Assembly: GCF_026914265.1 (NCBI RefSeq)
Contig: NC_069125.1
Coordinates: 68,829,046 to 68,893,045 of the forward strand
Reading direction: 5' to 3'
Origin: Mya arenaria
Lineage: Eukaryota > Mollusca > Bivalvia > Myida > Myidae
Length of the DNA: 64,000 bases
This document shows positions 63,360 to 64,000 of the stretch, in pieces (the stretch's first letter is position 1; every line of letters starts with the position of its first letter). Both the position numbers and the translations under genes were made by a program. The notes under the pieces were generated by a model. That model made no database searches, was not told the origin of the DNA, and saw nothing but the letters and a program-made list of their open reading frames with translations.

Positions 63360-64000
63360 TGTGTTTTTGCAAAAAACATCGTAGTTATCATACATATTTC
63401 CATCCTTGTTTTTCACCGATATCAGATCAATATTTGAACATCCTGTTCATTTCCGGCATAACTTTCTTATTGACGAACCAGGATGTAAAGTTTGCGAATA
63501 ACTTCTTATCGCTCCATAATTTATTCAATACTTCATAAGGACTTTATTTTCAATAGTTTGTATACATGCGTTTTGTGATTTGCGAACAACGAATGTTTTG
63601 TTATTTATTGCGTTTATTTCGCTGAAAGGAAATGACATATATCCGCGCGCCATTTCAGTGTGCTTTATTTATTTATTTATTTATTTATTTATTTGAAATC
63701 AGCATTGTTGTTGTATTTACGTGTTTAATGCAGGGCGTTAAACGATTAAGAAATTTTGTTCAGTCTGTTGATGTTATTATATGCTTAAGTATTTTAGATG
63801 ATCAAGTTCATCAACGAAATAAATTTATTAAAAAAAAACATGTTTGTCTCTTTTTTTTTAAATATTAGGAACATAGGCACTTTCATCTCCTCAAAGTATG
63901 CGAGTATATTTGAAGCTTACTTGTGCTAATACGTTGAGAAGTGAGTGTGTTGCTTTGAATGCCAAATGAACCTTGATTAATTAGGCCCGGAACAGATCAC
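62518..64000. other. 3' flank of IL-17-like gene C and right edge
   Basis: AT-rich. AATAAA at 62921-62926 is a candidate polyadenylation signal. A poly-T run lies at about 63328-63358, and an (ATTT)n microsatellite at about 63663-63695. No gene recognised. Confidence 0.5.

Overview
The window is eukaryotic nuclear DNA, AT-rich, with GT-AG introns, a tRNA-derived SINE, foldback elements and an unusual load of tandem repeats. The gene set (chymotrypsin-like protease, membrane laccase, three IL-17-like cytokines) and a bivalve-type element with a 146-bp tandem core and (ACCG)n tail point to a mollusc, most likely a bivalve. The species cannot be named from the sequence.

I rebuilt seven genes by joining exons across GT-AG sites and checking reading phase. 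From left to right: the last five exons of a GH63-type glycoside hydrolase (1088-2721, +; 5' part not recognised); a complete six-exon secreted serine protease (5249-8892, +); a complete eight-exon spermidine synthase (30800-17363, -); a complete two-exon membrane-anchored laccase (38345-40835, +); and three two-exon IL-17-like cytokine genes (48437-47685, -; 58189-57276, -; 61834-62517, +). The three cytokines share one gene plan: a first coding exon of only 18-21 nt, a phase-0 intron of 126-185 bp, and one large exon with the same eight-cysteine spacing. They differ in length mainly between cysteines 4 and 5.

Roughly 30% of the window is tandem repeat: 27-bp (1-640), about 28-bp (3800-4240), 36-bp (6690-6985), 71-bp (9230-13545), 25/50-bp (17595-20945), 146-bp (26250-27870), 39-bp (31690-34085), 70-bp in two subfamilies (49380-51045 and 52665-54525) and 44-bp (55390-56920). 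Several lie inside introns: 36-bp in the protease, 25-bp and 146-bp in spermidine synthase. Many produce long open frames on one or both strands. I treat these as period artefacts, not proteins.

The points I would look at first are the IL-17-like cluster and the 1.5-kb duplication that brackets one member; the 39-bp array, whose minus strand repeats a perfect U1 splice-donor sequence about 60 times just upstream of spermidine synthase; and the 70-bp satellite, whose monomer also forms the arms of a neighbouring foldback element. All calls rest on reading the sequence and on remembered family motifs; no search or alignment was run.
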